Origin: an uncultured Collinsella sp.
GTDB taxonomy: Bacteria > Actinomycetota > Coriobacteriia > Coriobacteriales > Coriobacteriaceae
Length of the DNA stretch: 45,295 bases
Reading direction: 5' to 3'
Assembly (NCBI GenBank): GCA_947507155.1
Contig: CANNOC010000019.1
Location: 1-45,295 of the forward strand
Positions 16,142-23,583 of the stretch are shown one piece after another. How positions within the stretch are numbered: the first letter of the stretch is position 1; each line of letters opens with the position of its first letter. The position numbers and the translations under genes were made by a program. Under the pieces are notes generated by a model. That model saw nothing but the letters and a program-made list of their open reading frames with translations. It did not search any database and was not told the origin of the DNA.

Positions 16142-18895
16142 ATGAACATCCCCGAGACACAGAAAGACCTGCTTGCCTACCTCGATCGCATCACGCGCGA
16201 GCTTGGCAGCACGCGGGGCGGGCGCATCCAGAACCGTCTCGACCACTTCACCACGGCATCTATAACCGACTCGCTCGCCATCTCGCGCAGCCTGGCAAGT
16301 CAGTATCTCAACGAGCTCGTGCGCGCTGGCCTCGTGGTGAAAGCAGGGGCACGACCGGTGTGCTACTTCCACCGCCGCTCCCTCGAACGCTTCTTCCAGT
16401 CTCGCATTGAGCGTAGCAACTACCCTTCGGTCGAGCAGCTCTTCGCCACGCTCGGAAACGGCGAGCGACTCGACTTCGACCGCGCAATCGGTCACGAGCT
16501 GAGCCTTGCGCCCTGCATCAGCCAGCTCTGCGCCGCGCTCAAGTACCCGCCAGCTGGCCTGCCCATCCTGCTCTGTGGCGCCTCGGGAACCGGCAAGGGT
16601 CTACTCGCCGAACTTGCCCTCGAATACGGCAAGAACGTCGGCGTCCTGCAGCAGGAAGCCAAGCTTGTGAGCATCGACTGCTCGCATTACGCAGACGATG
16701 CCCGCGCGCTCACTCACGACCTGTGCGCAGATGGCGGGCCTGCAGATCGGGCGAGCGGCGGCATCGTTTATCTCAAGGACGTCGACGCCCTCTCACCCGC
16801 TGCCCAGGACGCGCTCTTGGAGTGGGCCTCCGCACAGGCGGGCGCCATTGTGCCAGCCCCTGCTGTGCGCCTTATCTTTGCCACCTCAAACGAGGCAGAC
16901 AGTACCGAGTGCCGCAGCCTCACGCGTCGCATCCCCATGTCCGCCCAGGTGCCGTCTCTGCGCGAGCGCACCCAGGAGGAGCGTGAGGAACTGACTCTCC
17001 ACTTCCTCAAGGAGGAGGGCCGACGCATAGGACGCGACATCCTCATAAGTCGCGGAGCCTTCCGAGCCCTCGCCGGCACCAACTTCGAGGAGAACGTACG
17101 CGGCCTGCGCGACTGCATCACCAACTGTTGCGCCGAGGCCTATCTAGACACGAAGGGTGACAGCCTGGAGATTCGCACCTACCAGCTTCCCTCCGCAATC
17201 CTTGCCGGCTCCGCACTCGAGCGCAGCGAGAACGACATGCAGCTCATCGACACCACCCGGAGCATCCAAAGCCAGGCGGACGACCGCGCACGGCATGTAC
17301 TCGACGCCATGCTGGAGCCATACGAGAGCTGTCGCGAAGGCACGCTTGATGGGGGCGCGTGCAGCGCTCAGCTGGTGGAGCGAGCCCGCGACCTCGAGGA
17401 CTACCTGGCGTTCGGGCAAAACCCGGGCCGCTCGAAGTCCGACGCATACGAGCAGATCGCCGACAGCGTCGTCACTTCCGTGAACGAACTCTACTCGATC
17501 GATTTGTCCCGAAAGAGCTCGCATCTAATCGCCCAGGGCATCTGCCTCCAGCTGTGGCCGCCCGCAAGCCTCTCGCGTTGGAAGAGCTCCCATGCAAGCG
17601 AGCTTTCCGGCATGCGCGGCGTCGTGGCCCAGCGCAACCGCTTTGCCGTTACTGTCTGCGCCTGCATCGCTGATGAACTCAAGGCCACGCTCGGCATCGC
17701 ACTCGACGATCTCACGTGTCTGCTCGTCCTTGCGCATGCGGCACTCGCACTCGACCCGTCTAAGCGTCGTCGGAGCGTCGGTATCGTCCTCAGTCATGGC
17801 TACTCGACCGCCACGAGCATCGCCGACGCCGCCAATCGGATTCTTGACACGAGGGTCTTCGAGGCCATCGACATGCCCTACGACCAGAAGGTTACGGACG
17901 TCGCTGTTCCTCTTCAGCAAATCATCGACCGCTTCTCCTACGCAGACGAGGTCGTCATCCTCGTGGACATGGGATCGCTCCAGGATATTTATAAGAGTAT
18001 GGAATCCACCTCCGGCATGACGCTCGGCATCATCAACAACGCCTCTACCGGCCTTGCGGTGGAGGTTGGCGCCGGACTTATCGCGGGTCGCTCCGTGCGA
18101 GAGGTTCTCGACGATGCTGCGGCAGCTTGCACCTGTAATTATCACATCGTGGCGCGCAACGCCCGACCGGACGCGATTGTCTTCTGCTCCGAAGGCGGAC
18201 TTGACGCAGCTGCGCGGATCCGCGATCTCGTGGCGCAGAGCCTGCCTGGCGAGTCCCCCGCGCGGCTTGTCGCCGTTGACTGGCGGCAGCTCGCCAATAA
18301 CGGATCTGAGGATGCCGCCTTCTCCCAGTACAACGTGCGCTCGGTCATCGGCACGGACAATCCGCACGCCGATGGAGTCCCGTTCATTTCGCTCGAGGAA
18401 CTCATCGCCGGCGAAGGAACGGCCCAGATAGACCGCGCCTTCGCACGCTTGCTCGACGCTGACAGCTTGCGCACGTTCCACCAGAATCTCGTCAAGAACA
18501 TGACCCTCAGGAACGTGGTCGAGTCCATCACAATCCTTAACCCCAACAAGCTCTTCGGCGAAATCGAGAGTGCCGCAGAGCGGCTCCAGCAGCTCACCGG
18601 AGACGTGATTGGCGCTCGTGTGAGCATGGGGCTCTACGTGCACCTGTGTTGTCTCGTGGAGCGCCTCGTGACCAGAAGCCCCATCGAGAACTACGCAGAC
18701 GAGCAGCGCTTCGCCAATGAACACAACGATTTCGTCGAGGCATTCCGCACGAGCTTCTCTGACATTTCCGCCCATTACCACGTGGAGGTCCCCGTCGCGG
18801 AGATCGCCTACGCATACGACTACATCAATTCCCGGCATGCCCCGCGCAGGCAGGCCACGCCGAACGATGGGCCCGCGGCTCAGCAGGACGAGTGA
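16142..18895 (+). CDS. LevR-like PTS-controlled AAA+ transcriptional regulator lacking the GAFTGA loop
   Basis: A 917-residue protein. ATG 16142 follows AAAGGAGG and matches the start of the deleted copy; the longer open frame upstream lies in the leader. In order: an N-terminal winged-helix-like DNA-binding region (about 1-90), an AAA+ domain with Walker A GASGTGKG (146-153) and Walker B-like GGIVYLKDVD, a PRD (His461), an EIIA-Man-like domain (His552 in VLSHGYST), an EIIB-like segment (Cys682 in FCSEGG) and a C-terminal PRD (His834, His878, His880). Between the Walker motifs the sigma-54-contact loop GAFTGA is absent: DCSHYADDARALTHDL runs almost directly to the Walker B. LevR homologues activate levan/fructose PTS operons under PTS phosphorylation. 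Here the target is probably the operon at 11559, by a mechanism not using sigma-54. Confidence 0.88.
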   Translation: MNIPETQKDLLAYLDRITRELGSTRGGRIQNRLDHFTTASITDSLAISRSLASQYLNELVRAGLVVKAGARPVCYFHRRSLERFFQSRIERSNYPSVEQLFATLGNGERLDFDRAIGHELSLAPCISQLCAALKYPPAGLPILLCGASGTGKGLLAELALEYGKNVGVLQQEAKLVSIDCSHYADDARALTHDLCADGGPADRASGGIVYLKDVDALSPAAQDALLEWASAQAGAIVPAPAVRLIFATSNEADSTECRSLTRRIPMSAQVPSLRERTQEEREELTLHFLKEEGRRIGRDILISRGAFRALAGTNFEENVRGLRDCITNCCAEAYLDTKGDSLEIRTYQLPSAILAGSALERSENDMQLIDTTRSIQSQADDRARHVLDAMLEPYESCREGTLDGGACSAQLVERARDLEDYLAFGQNPGRSKSDAYEQIADSVVTSVNELYSIDLSRKSSHLIAQGICLQLWPPASLSRWKSSHASELSGMRGVVAQRNRFAVTVCACIADELKATLGIALDDLTCLLVLAHAALALDPSKRRRSVGIVLSHGYSTATSIADAANRILDTRVFEAIDMPYDQKVTDVAVPLQQIIDRFSYADEVVILVDMGSLQDIYKSMESTSGMTLGIINNASTGLAVEVGAGLIAGRSVREVLDDAAAACTCNYHIVARNARPDAIVFCSEGGLDAAARIRDLVAQSLPGESPARLVAVDWRQLANNGSEDAAFSQYNVRSVIGTDNPHADGVPFISLEELIAGEGTAQIDRAFARLLDADSLRTFHQNLVKNMTLRNVVESITILNPNKLFGEIESAAERLQQLTGDVIGARVSMGLYVHLCCLVERLVTRSPIENYADEQRFANEHNDFVEAFRTSFSDISAHYHVEVPVAEIAYAYDYINSRHAPRRQATPNDGPAAQQDE

Positions 18896-18903
18896 CGCGC
18901 CTC

Positions 18904-18944
18904 GCAAGCAAAGGAAGGAAGCCAACATCACACGAGCATCATCG
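18904..18944 (+). repeat. Dead copy of the EIIB ribosome site and start codon
   Basis: The 29 bases at 18904-18932 equal 11531-11559, the leader of the EIIB gene. The start codon has changed from ATG to ACG (18932-18934), and the next 10 bases match again before similarity ends. This is the far end of the regulator duplication. The rest of 18945-19149 holds no gene I can identify. Confidence 0.85.
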
Positions 18945-19149
18945 ATCGCTGCGTGCAAGGCGGCGGGCCTCACCGTGTTCGCCAAGCGCGAGGAGCGTTT
19001 TGGTTTTTCGCAAGCAAATGCGGACGAAATCAGCGACCAGATTCCCGATCCGCTCAAACATGCAGGGCCCCTATGTGTTTAACCTCATTTTTCCGTGTGC
19101 GGTAGAATGGAGTCGTTGAGATCGCGAACGCCTTAAAGGGAGAGTTTTT

Positions 19150-19884
19150 GTGGATGCGCATCTGGATGGGGGCTCTTCCGCCCCGCTGTATCAACAGGTG
19201 CTCGATTTGCTTAAGAGCGATATCGAACAGGGGACATATCCCGTTGACTCGCAGATTCCAACGGAACTTGAGCTTTCTAAGATGTACGGCGTGGGAAGGG
19301 TCACGGTTCGCCGCGCAATAGAGGAGCTTGTGGGCGAGGGGTATCTCACCAAGCGGCAGGGGCGTGGTACGTTTGTGACCGCGACAAAGATAATTCGCAA
19401 GGTGCATCAGAAGGACGATGTTCAGAGTTTTACCCAAGCATGCACTGAAAACGGCATGAAGGCGGGCGCTCGCGTCGTTGCCCGCAAGACCGTTGCCGCC
19501 GATCGCGACCTCGCTTCTTTCTTTGGCTTGGATGAAGGCTCTGACCTCATCTTGGTCTCACGCGTGCGTACCGCAGACGGCGTGCCGGTCCTGTTCGAGA
19601 ACAACTACTATCCTGTCGATGGATTCGAATTTCTCAAAGATATCGGTCTCTCCAATTGTTCGATATTCGAGGCCGTGGGGGAGCGTACGGGTAGGTATCC
19701 CTGCTCGTCCGATCCCTGCAGGCTGGAGATCGCCCGTGCGGGAATTGATGCCGCCCGCGAGCTCAAGGTCCCAGTAGGGGAGCCGCTGTTCTTCATGAAC
19801 GCGGGCTTTCTCGATTCCAACGGAGAGCGCTTCTGCTATGGCAGACAGTACTACGTGGGTTCGCGCTACAGCTTCGATATCTAG
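19150..19884 (+). CDS. frlR: GntR/UTRA family transcriptional regulator (FrlR-like)
   Basis: A 244-residue protein starting at GTG 19150 after AAAGGGAGA. The N-terminal winged helix is canonical HutC/GntR: PLYQQVLDLLKSDIEQGTY, then PTELELSKMYGVGRVTVRRA and the wing GYLTKRQGRGTFV (about residues 12-80). A UTRA effector-binding domain follows (about 95-235; ASFFGLDEGSDLILVSRVRT). It stands directly upstream of the Amadori-product genes and is transcribed in the same direction with its own gap, like E. coli frlR. The likely inducer is a phosphorylated Amadori intermediate. Two identical-core sites around the promoter at 19979 are its probable operators. Confidence 0.88.
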   Translation: MDAHLDGGSSAPLYQQVLDLLKSDIEQGTYPVDSQIPTELELSKMYGVGRVTVRRAIEELVGEGYLTKRQGRGTFVTATKIIRKVHQKDDVQSFTQACTENGMKAGARVVARKTVAADRDLASFFGLDEGSDLILVSRVRTADGVPVLFENNYYPVDGFEFLKDIGLSNCSIFEAVGERTGRYPCSSDPCRLEIARAGIDAARELKVPVGEPLFFMNAGFLDSNGERFCYGRQYYVGSRYSFDI

Positions 19885-19956
19885 CGGCTCTGTCTCACAC
19901 AGCGCTGTTCTCGTATTGCCGCGGCAGGTCCGTTTAGCGCGTAAAAGTTACCACTT

Positions 19957-19977
19957 ATAGAACAACCTAATATGTTT
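19957..19977 (+). promoter_or_regulatory. Operator-like repeat, upstream copy
   Basis: Core AACAACCTAATATGTT, with AACA/TGTT outer half-sites forming an imperfect palindrome. It ends one base before the -35 hexamer of the frl-like promoter. It matches 20007-20027 in 20 of 21 positions, exactly 50 bases apart. Confidence 0.7.
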
Positions 19978-19978
19978 C

Positions 19979-20007
19979 TTGACCGACGCCTTCATGCAGG
20001 TTATACA
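19979..20007 (+). promoter_or_regulatory. Promoter of the frl-like operon
   Basis: TTGACC (19979-19984) and TATACA (20002-20007) are separated by 17 bases, a near-consensus housekeeping promoter. Transcription would start near 20014, inside the downstream operator copy, about 70 bases before the first start codon. Confidence 0.7.
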
Positions 20008-20027
20008 TAGAACAACCTAAGATGTTT
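20007..20027 (+). promoter_or_regulatory. Operator-like repeat, downstream copy
   Basis: Core AACAACCTAAGATGTT, one base different from the upstream copy. It begins at the last base of the -10 hexamer and covers the predicted start site, so a bound repressor would block initiation. Confidence 0.7.
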
Positions 20028-20081
20028 GCCTATACGTGAAGGATTTTTGGCAAGCATCGTTGCTCTGGCAGGAGGTTAAGA

Positions 20082-21545
20082 ATGTCGGATGCCAAACAGG
20101 AGAAGCCCAAGCGCAGATTCCATCTCCAGCTTCCCCATGTGTACACCATCGCGTTCATGCTGATCGTGTTCTTCGCGGTGCTCACATGGATCGTCCCATC
20201 GGGTCAGTTCGACCGCCAGACCATTCAGACGGCCGCGGGCGAGCGAGAAGTCGCCGTAGCCGGAACGTACCAAGAGGTCGACAAGGTCTACACCGATTCG
20301 GAGACGGGGGAGACCGTCGATCTGCGACAGGGCATCGATGCCGTCCTGCAGGCTCCCGCCAAGGGCATTCAGGCTGCGGCCGATGTCGTCGCGTTCGTCC
20401 TGCTGATCGGCGGATCGTTCGCCATCGTCACCAAGACCAACGCCCTAAACGCCGGCATGAGCCGCGTGATCAAGAAGCTGAAGAACAAGGACATCTTGAT
20501 CATCCCCATCTCCATGATCCTGCTCTCGATCTGCGGCACCACGTTCGGCATGTCCGAGGAGGCGCTGCCGTTCTACGCGATCTTCATCCCCATCATGCTG
20601 AGCATCGGGTATGACTCCATGACCGCGTTCATCATCTGCTTCCTCGGCCCCAACCTTGGTTACTGCGCATCCACTATTGATCCTTTCAACGTGCTGATCG
20701 CCCAGGGCGTTATCGGCATCGAGGGAAATCCCCAGCTTTGGCTCCGCGCCATCCTGTGGGTCATCTTCACCGCCGCGGGCATTTTCTGGGCCATGCGCTA
20801 CGCGCGCCGCGTCAAGCTCGATCCCAAGTCCTCCATCACCTATGAGGACGATAAGCAGAAGCGCATCGAGTTCTCTGTCACCGATGCTTCTATCGAAGAG
20901 GAGTTCACGCTTCGCCACAAGCTCGTCCTCATTGATTTCGCGGTCGGCATGAGCGTTATCGTGTGGGGCCTCGTTACCCAGGGCTGGTATATGGACGAGA
21001 TCTCCATGGTGTTCCTGGCCATGGGCCTTCTTGCCGGCATACTCGGCGGCCTGGACGAGAAGACCATTGCGGAGGAGTTCGTCCGCGGAATCGCCGACTT
21101 CGCCTACGCAGCCTGCATCATCGGCATCGCCCGCGGCATCCTGGTCGTCGCAGAGGGCGGAATGATCATCGACTCTATTCTTAACTGGCTCGTCGGACTC
21201 CTTGCGGGCGCTCCGTCCTTCATCTATACCACCTTCATGTACATCGTCCTCGGCCTGCTTTCGCTGCTGGTTCCTTCCAGCTCCGGCCTCGCTGCACTCA
21301 CCATGCCCGTCATGGGCCCGCTGACCGAGCTTATGGGCCTCAATCCCGAGGCTGCCGTCACCGCTCTGCAGTTCGCGAACCAGACCGTCAACACCATCAG
21401 CCCCGTTGCGGGCATGACCGTCGCGGGTCTTGCCGTGGCGAAGATCTCCTTCGGGCAATGGTGGAAGACCATCTGGAAGTTCTTTATCTTCATGGTTCTG
21501 TTCGGATTGGTCGCGACTGTGATTTCCGGCCTACTGCCGATGTAG
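20082..21545 (+). CDS. YfcC-family membrane transporter, likely Amadori-compound permease
   Basis: A 487-residue polytopic protein of about 12 helices from the YfcC group of the DcuC/AbgT-like ion-transporter superfamily. It has the typical N-terminus (HVYTIAFMLIVFFAVLTWIVPSGQFDR), the signature GTTFGMSEEALPFYAIFIPI and the paired VPSSSGLAALTMPVMGPL re-entrant motif. The ATG follows GGAGG. It is the first gene of the operon, occupying the place that E. coli frlA (an APC-type permease) fills, so it probably imports fructoselysine or another N-fructosyl amino acid. YfcC proteins are otherwise annotated as amino-acid or dicarboxylate carriers. The substrate is inferred from context. Confidence 0.85.
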   Translation: MSDAKQEKPKRRFHLQLPHVYTIAFMLIVFFAVLTWIVPSGQFDRQTIQTAAGEREVAVAGTYQEVDKVYTDSETGETVDLRQGIDAVLQAPAKGIQAAADVVAFVLLIGGSFAIVTKTNALNAGMSRVIKKLKNKDILIIPISMILLSICGTTFGMSEEALPFYAIFIPIMLSIGYDSMTAFIICFLGPNLGYCASTIDPFNVLIAQGVIGIEGNPQLWLRAILWVIFTAAGIFWAMRYARRVKLDPKSSITYEDDKQKRIEFSVTDASIEEEFTLRHKLVLIDFAVGMSVIVWGLVTQGWYMDEISMVFLAMGLLAGILGGLDEKTIAEEFVRGIADFAYAACIIGIARGILVVAEGGMIIDSILNWLVGLLAGAPSFIYTTFMYIVLGLLSLLVPSSSGLAALTMPVMGPLTELMGLNPEAAVTALQFANQTVNTISPVAGMTVAGLAVAKISFGQWWKTIWKFFIFMVLFGLVATVISGLLPM

Positions 21546-21557
21546 GAGGTGCCCAGC

Positions 21558-22415
21558 ATGGATTTAAGCGCTTCCACACCCCGTCTGCGTCGCGAGCAGG
21601 TCGCCGGCATGAACATTCACTACATCATGTGGTCGCTCGATTACTTCCTTGATGCTCGGCAGCGCCTTGGCTTCAAAACCATCGAGCTTTGGGCGGCCGA
21701 GCCGCACGTGACGCTGGACCACACGGGGTATTTCGAGGCCGACGAGCTTCGCCGCAAGATCGAGTCCCGCGGACTCTCCGTGAGCTCCCTGTGTCCGGAG
21801 AACGTGGTGTATCCGTGGCAGTACGCTGCCAGAAAGCCCCTCCACGCGCAGCGGAGCCTCGCTTACTTTAAGCACGGCATCGAGCTCGCCGAGGTGCTCG
21901 GCGCCCCGTATATGTCCATCAACTCCGGTTGGGGCGATTGGGACGAGGACCGCGAGGAGGCTTGGAAGCGCTCTGCCGAGCACTTGGCGATTCTTGCGGA
22001 CTATGCCGGCGAGCACGGCGTGACCCTCTGCATGGAGAGCCTGAGGCCGGAAGAGAGCAACTTGGTGGTTACACTCGCGGACGCCAGGCGCATGCTTGAC
22101 CAAGTAGCCAGCCCGCACCTTACTCCAATGGTGGACACTACCGCTATGGGAGTCGCCGGCGAGAGCCTTGAAGAGTGGTTTGCCGAGTTTGGCGATGGTG
22201 CCATAAGGAACATGCGCTTCATTGATGGCGACCCATATGGCCATCTGGTTTGGGGCGATGGAAAGCACAGTATGGACGATTTCGTACGCGTCCTCAACGC
22301 GCATGGGTTCGAGGGCTATCTTGGCCAGGAGATCACCGATGGAAGGTATTTCGATGATCCCGCAGCAGCGGACCGGCACAACATGGACGCCTTCGAGAGG
22401 TATTTTGTCGACTAG
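21558..22415 (+). CDS. frlC: FrlC-like fructoselysine 3-epimerase (xylose-isomerase-like TIM barrel)
   Basis: A 285-residue sugar-phosphate isomerase/epimerase. ATG 21558 is chosen because AGGAGGT ends just before the alternative GTG at 21549. TIM-barrel landmarks include FKTIELWAAEPHV near the N-terminus, CMESLRPEESNLV (metal-binding Glu), PMVDTTAMGVAGE (metal Asp), MRFIDGDPYGHLVWGDG and YLGQEITDGRY. These match E. coli FrlC, which interconverts psicoselysine and fructoselysine. The neighbouring FrlB- and FrlD-like genes support the assignment. A related epimerase acting on another keto-sugar adduct is possible. Confidence 0.82.
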   Translation: MDLSASTPRLRREQVAGMNIHYIMWSLDYFLDARQRLGFKTIELWAAEPHVTLDHTGYFEADELRRKIESRGLSVSSLCPENVVYPWQYAARKPLHAQRSLAYFKHGIELAEVLGAPYMSINSGWGDWDEDREEAWKRSAEHLAILADYAGEHGVTLCMESLRPEESNLVVTLADARRMLDQVASPHLTPMVDTTAMGVAGESLEEWFAEFGDGAIRNMRFIDGDPYGHLVWGDGKHSMDDFVRVLNAHGFEGYLGQEITDGRYFDDPAAADRHNMDAFERYFVD

Positions 22416-22478
22416 CGCGTAGCTCCCATTCGCGTGGGGAAGTCAACACGCTTGACGAGAAGACTCGCAGTAAACGTT

Positions 22479-22494
22479 GGCGGATTCGTCCGCC
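22479..22494 (+). promoter_or_regulatory. TTCG-tetraloop hairpin between frlC and frlB
   Basis: GGCGGA-TTCG-TCCGCC is a perfect 6-bp stem with a highly stable tetraloop in the 100-base gap between the genes. It has no T-tail and ends six bases before the frlB ribosome site, so mRNA processing or protection is likelier than termination. Confidence 0.55.
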
Positions 22495-22515
22495 GTATCG
22501 AAAGGAAGAATAACA

Positions 22516-23484
22516 ATGAACGCACATGATCTTATCGCCGACGCAATCGCTGAAAAGGGCGGTTTCGATAGCGTCTTCTGGGTTGCCTGCGGCGGCTCCC
22601 TCATCGACCTGCTGCCCGCCCACGAGCTGCTCAAGCGCGAGGCGACTACGTTTGCCAGCGAGGCGTATACCGCCCGCGAGTTCGATATCATGCGTCCCAA
22701 GCGCCTGGGCGAAAAGTCCCTTGTCATCGCTTGCAGCCACTCCGGCAACACCCCCGAGGTAATCGATGCGTGCTCGATCGCCAAGGCGGCGGGCGCGACC
22801 GTTATCGTGCAGACGGACAACGCGGGTTCCGGCATCGATAACGGTGAGTGGACGTGCTGGGTATATCCGTGGGGCGAGGGAGTTCCGCAGGCGGAGGTGC
22901 CCGCCGGCATCTCTTTGGCTCTCGCTTCCGAGCTCCTGGATCAGCAGGAAGGTTATGCCGACCTTGCCGACATGTACGAAGGCATCGCCAAGATGGACCA
23001 GATCCTGCCTGCAGCTCGCGAGAAGGTCAACGCCGAACTCTGCGACCGTTTTGCCGCCCTGTGCCAGGACCACAAGTTCCTGTATATCTTGGGGTCCGGT
23101 CCCGTGTTTAGCCAGGCCTATGGCTTCGCTATCTGCTCGCTTATGGAGATGCAGTGGCAGAGCTGCGCCTATATCCACTCCGGCGAGTACTTCCACGGCC
23201 CCTTCGAGGTGACCGAGCCCGGAGTCTTCTACTTCCTGCAGATGTCTTCTAGTGAGTGCCGAGCCATGGATGAGCGCGCCCTCGCATTCCTCGAGACCCA
23301 TACCGACACTCTTATGGTGCTCGACGCCATGGAGTACGGCATGGACCAAGTACCGGCGAGCGTTCGCGCGTTCCTTGATCCAATCCTGTTCTACGCGATG
23401 AACTGTGAGCTGCGCTCCGCTCGCGGCAAGGTGTTCGACCATCACCCGGACGTGCGTCGTTACATGGGCATCGAGAAGTACTAG
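22516..23484 (+). CDS. frlB: FrlB-like fructosamine-6-phosphate deglycase (SIS domain)
   Basis: A 322-residue double-SIS-domain protein; ATG 22516 follows AAAGGAAGA. The first SIS domain has FWVACGGSLIDLLPAHELL and CSHSGNTPEVIDACSIAKAAG. The second has LYILGSGPVFSQAYGFAI and the active-site strip IHSGEYFHGPFE (about residues 220-230), which in FrlB/FraB enzymes contains the catalytic region. The C-terminal HHPDVRRYMGIEKY also matches the family. It would split the 6-phosphorylated Amadori compound into glucose-6-phosphate and the free amino acid, in the cytoplasm, after FrlD-type phosphorylation. The amino-acid part (lysine or other) is not certain. Confidence 0.88.
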   Translation: MNAHDLIADAIAEKGGFDSVFWVACGGSLIDLLPAHELLKREATTFASEAYTAREFDIMRPKRLGEKSLVIACSHSGNTPEVIDACSIAKAAGATVIVQTDNAGSGIDNGEWTCWVYPWGEGVPQAEVPAGISLALASELLDQQEGYADLADMYEGIAKMDQILPAAREKVNAELCDRFAALCQDHKFLYILGSGPVFSQAYGFAICSLMEMQWQSCAYIHSGEYFHGPFEVTEPGVFYFLQMSSSECRAMDERALAFLETHTDTLMVLDAMEYGMDQVPASVRAFLDPILFYAMNCELRSARGKVFDHHPDVRRYMGIEKY

Positions 23485-23494
23485 CGATTTTAAA

Positions 23495-23540
23495 ACGGGG
23501 CGCGAGGCGCGTTGAGACGTGCGAATCCCTCGCGCCCCGT
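23495..23540 (+). promoter_or_regulatory. 13-bp hairpin between frlB and frlD
   Basis: ACGGGGCGCGAGG (23495-23507) pairs perfectly with CCTCGCGCCCCGT (23528-23540) across a 20-base loop, ten bases after the frlB stop. No T-tail follows, so it may stabilise the upstream mRNA or partly attenuate the kinase gene. Confidence 0.6.
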
Positions 23541-23583
23541 CTGCTCGCCGTAACCACGGCGGTTTACCTGAATGGAGATAACC

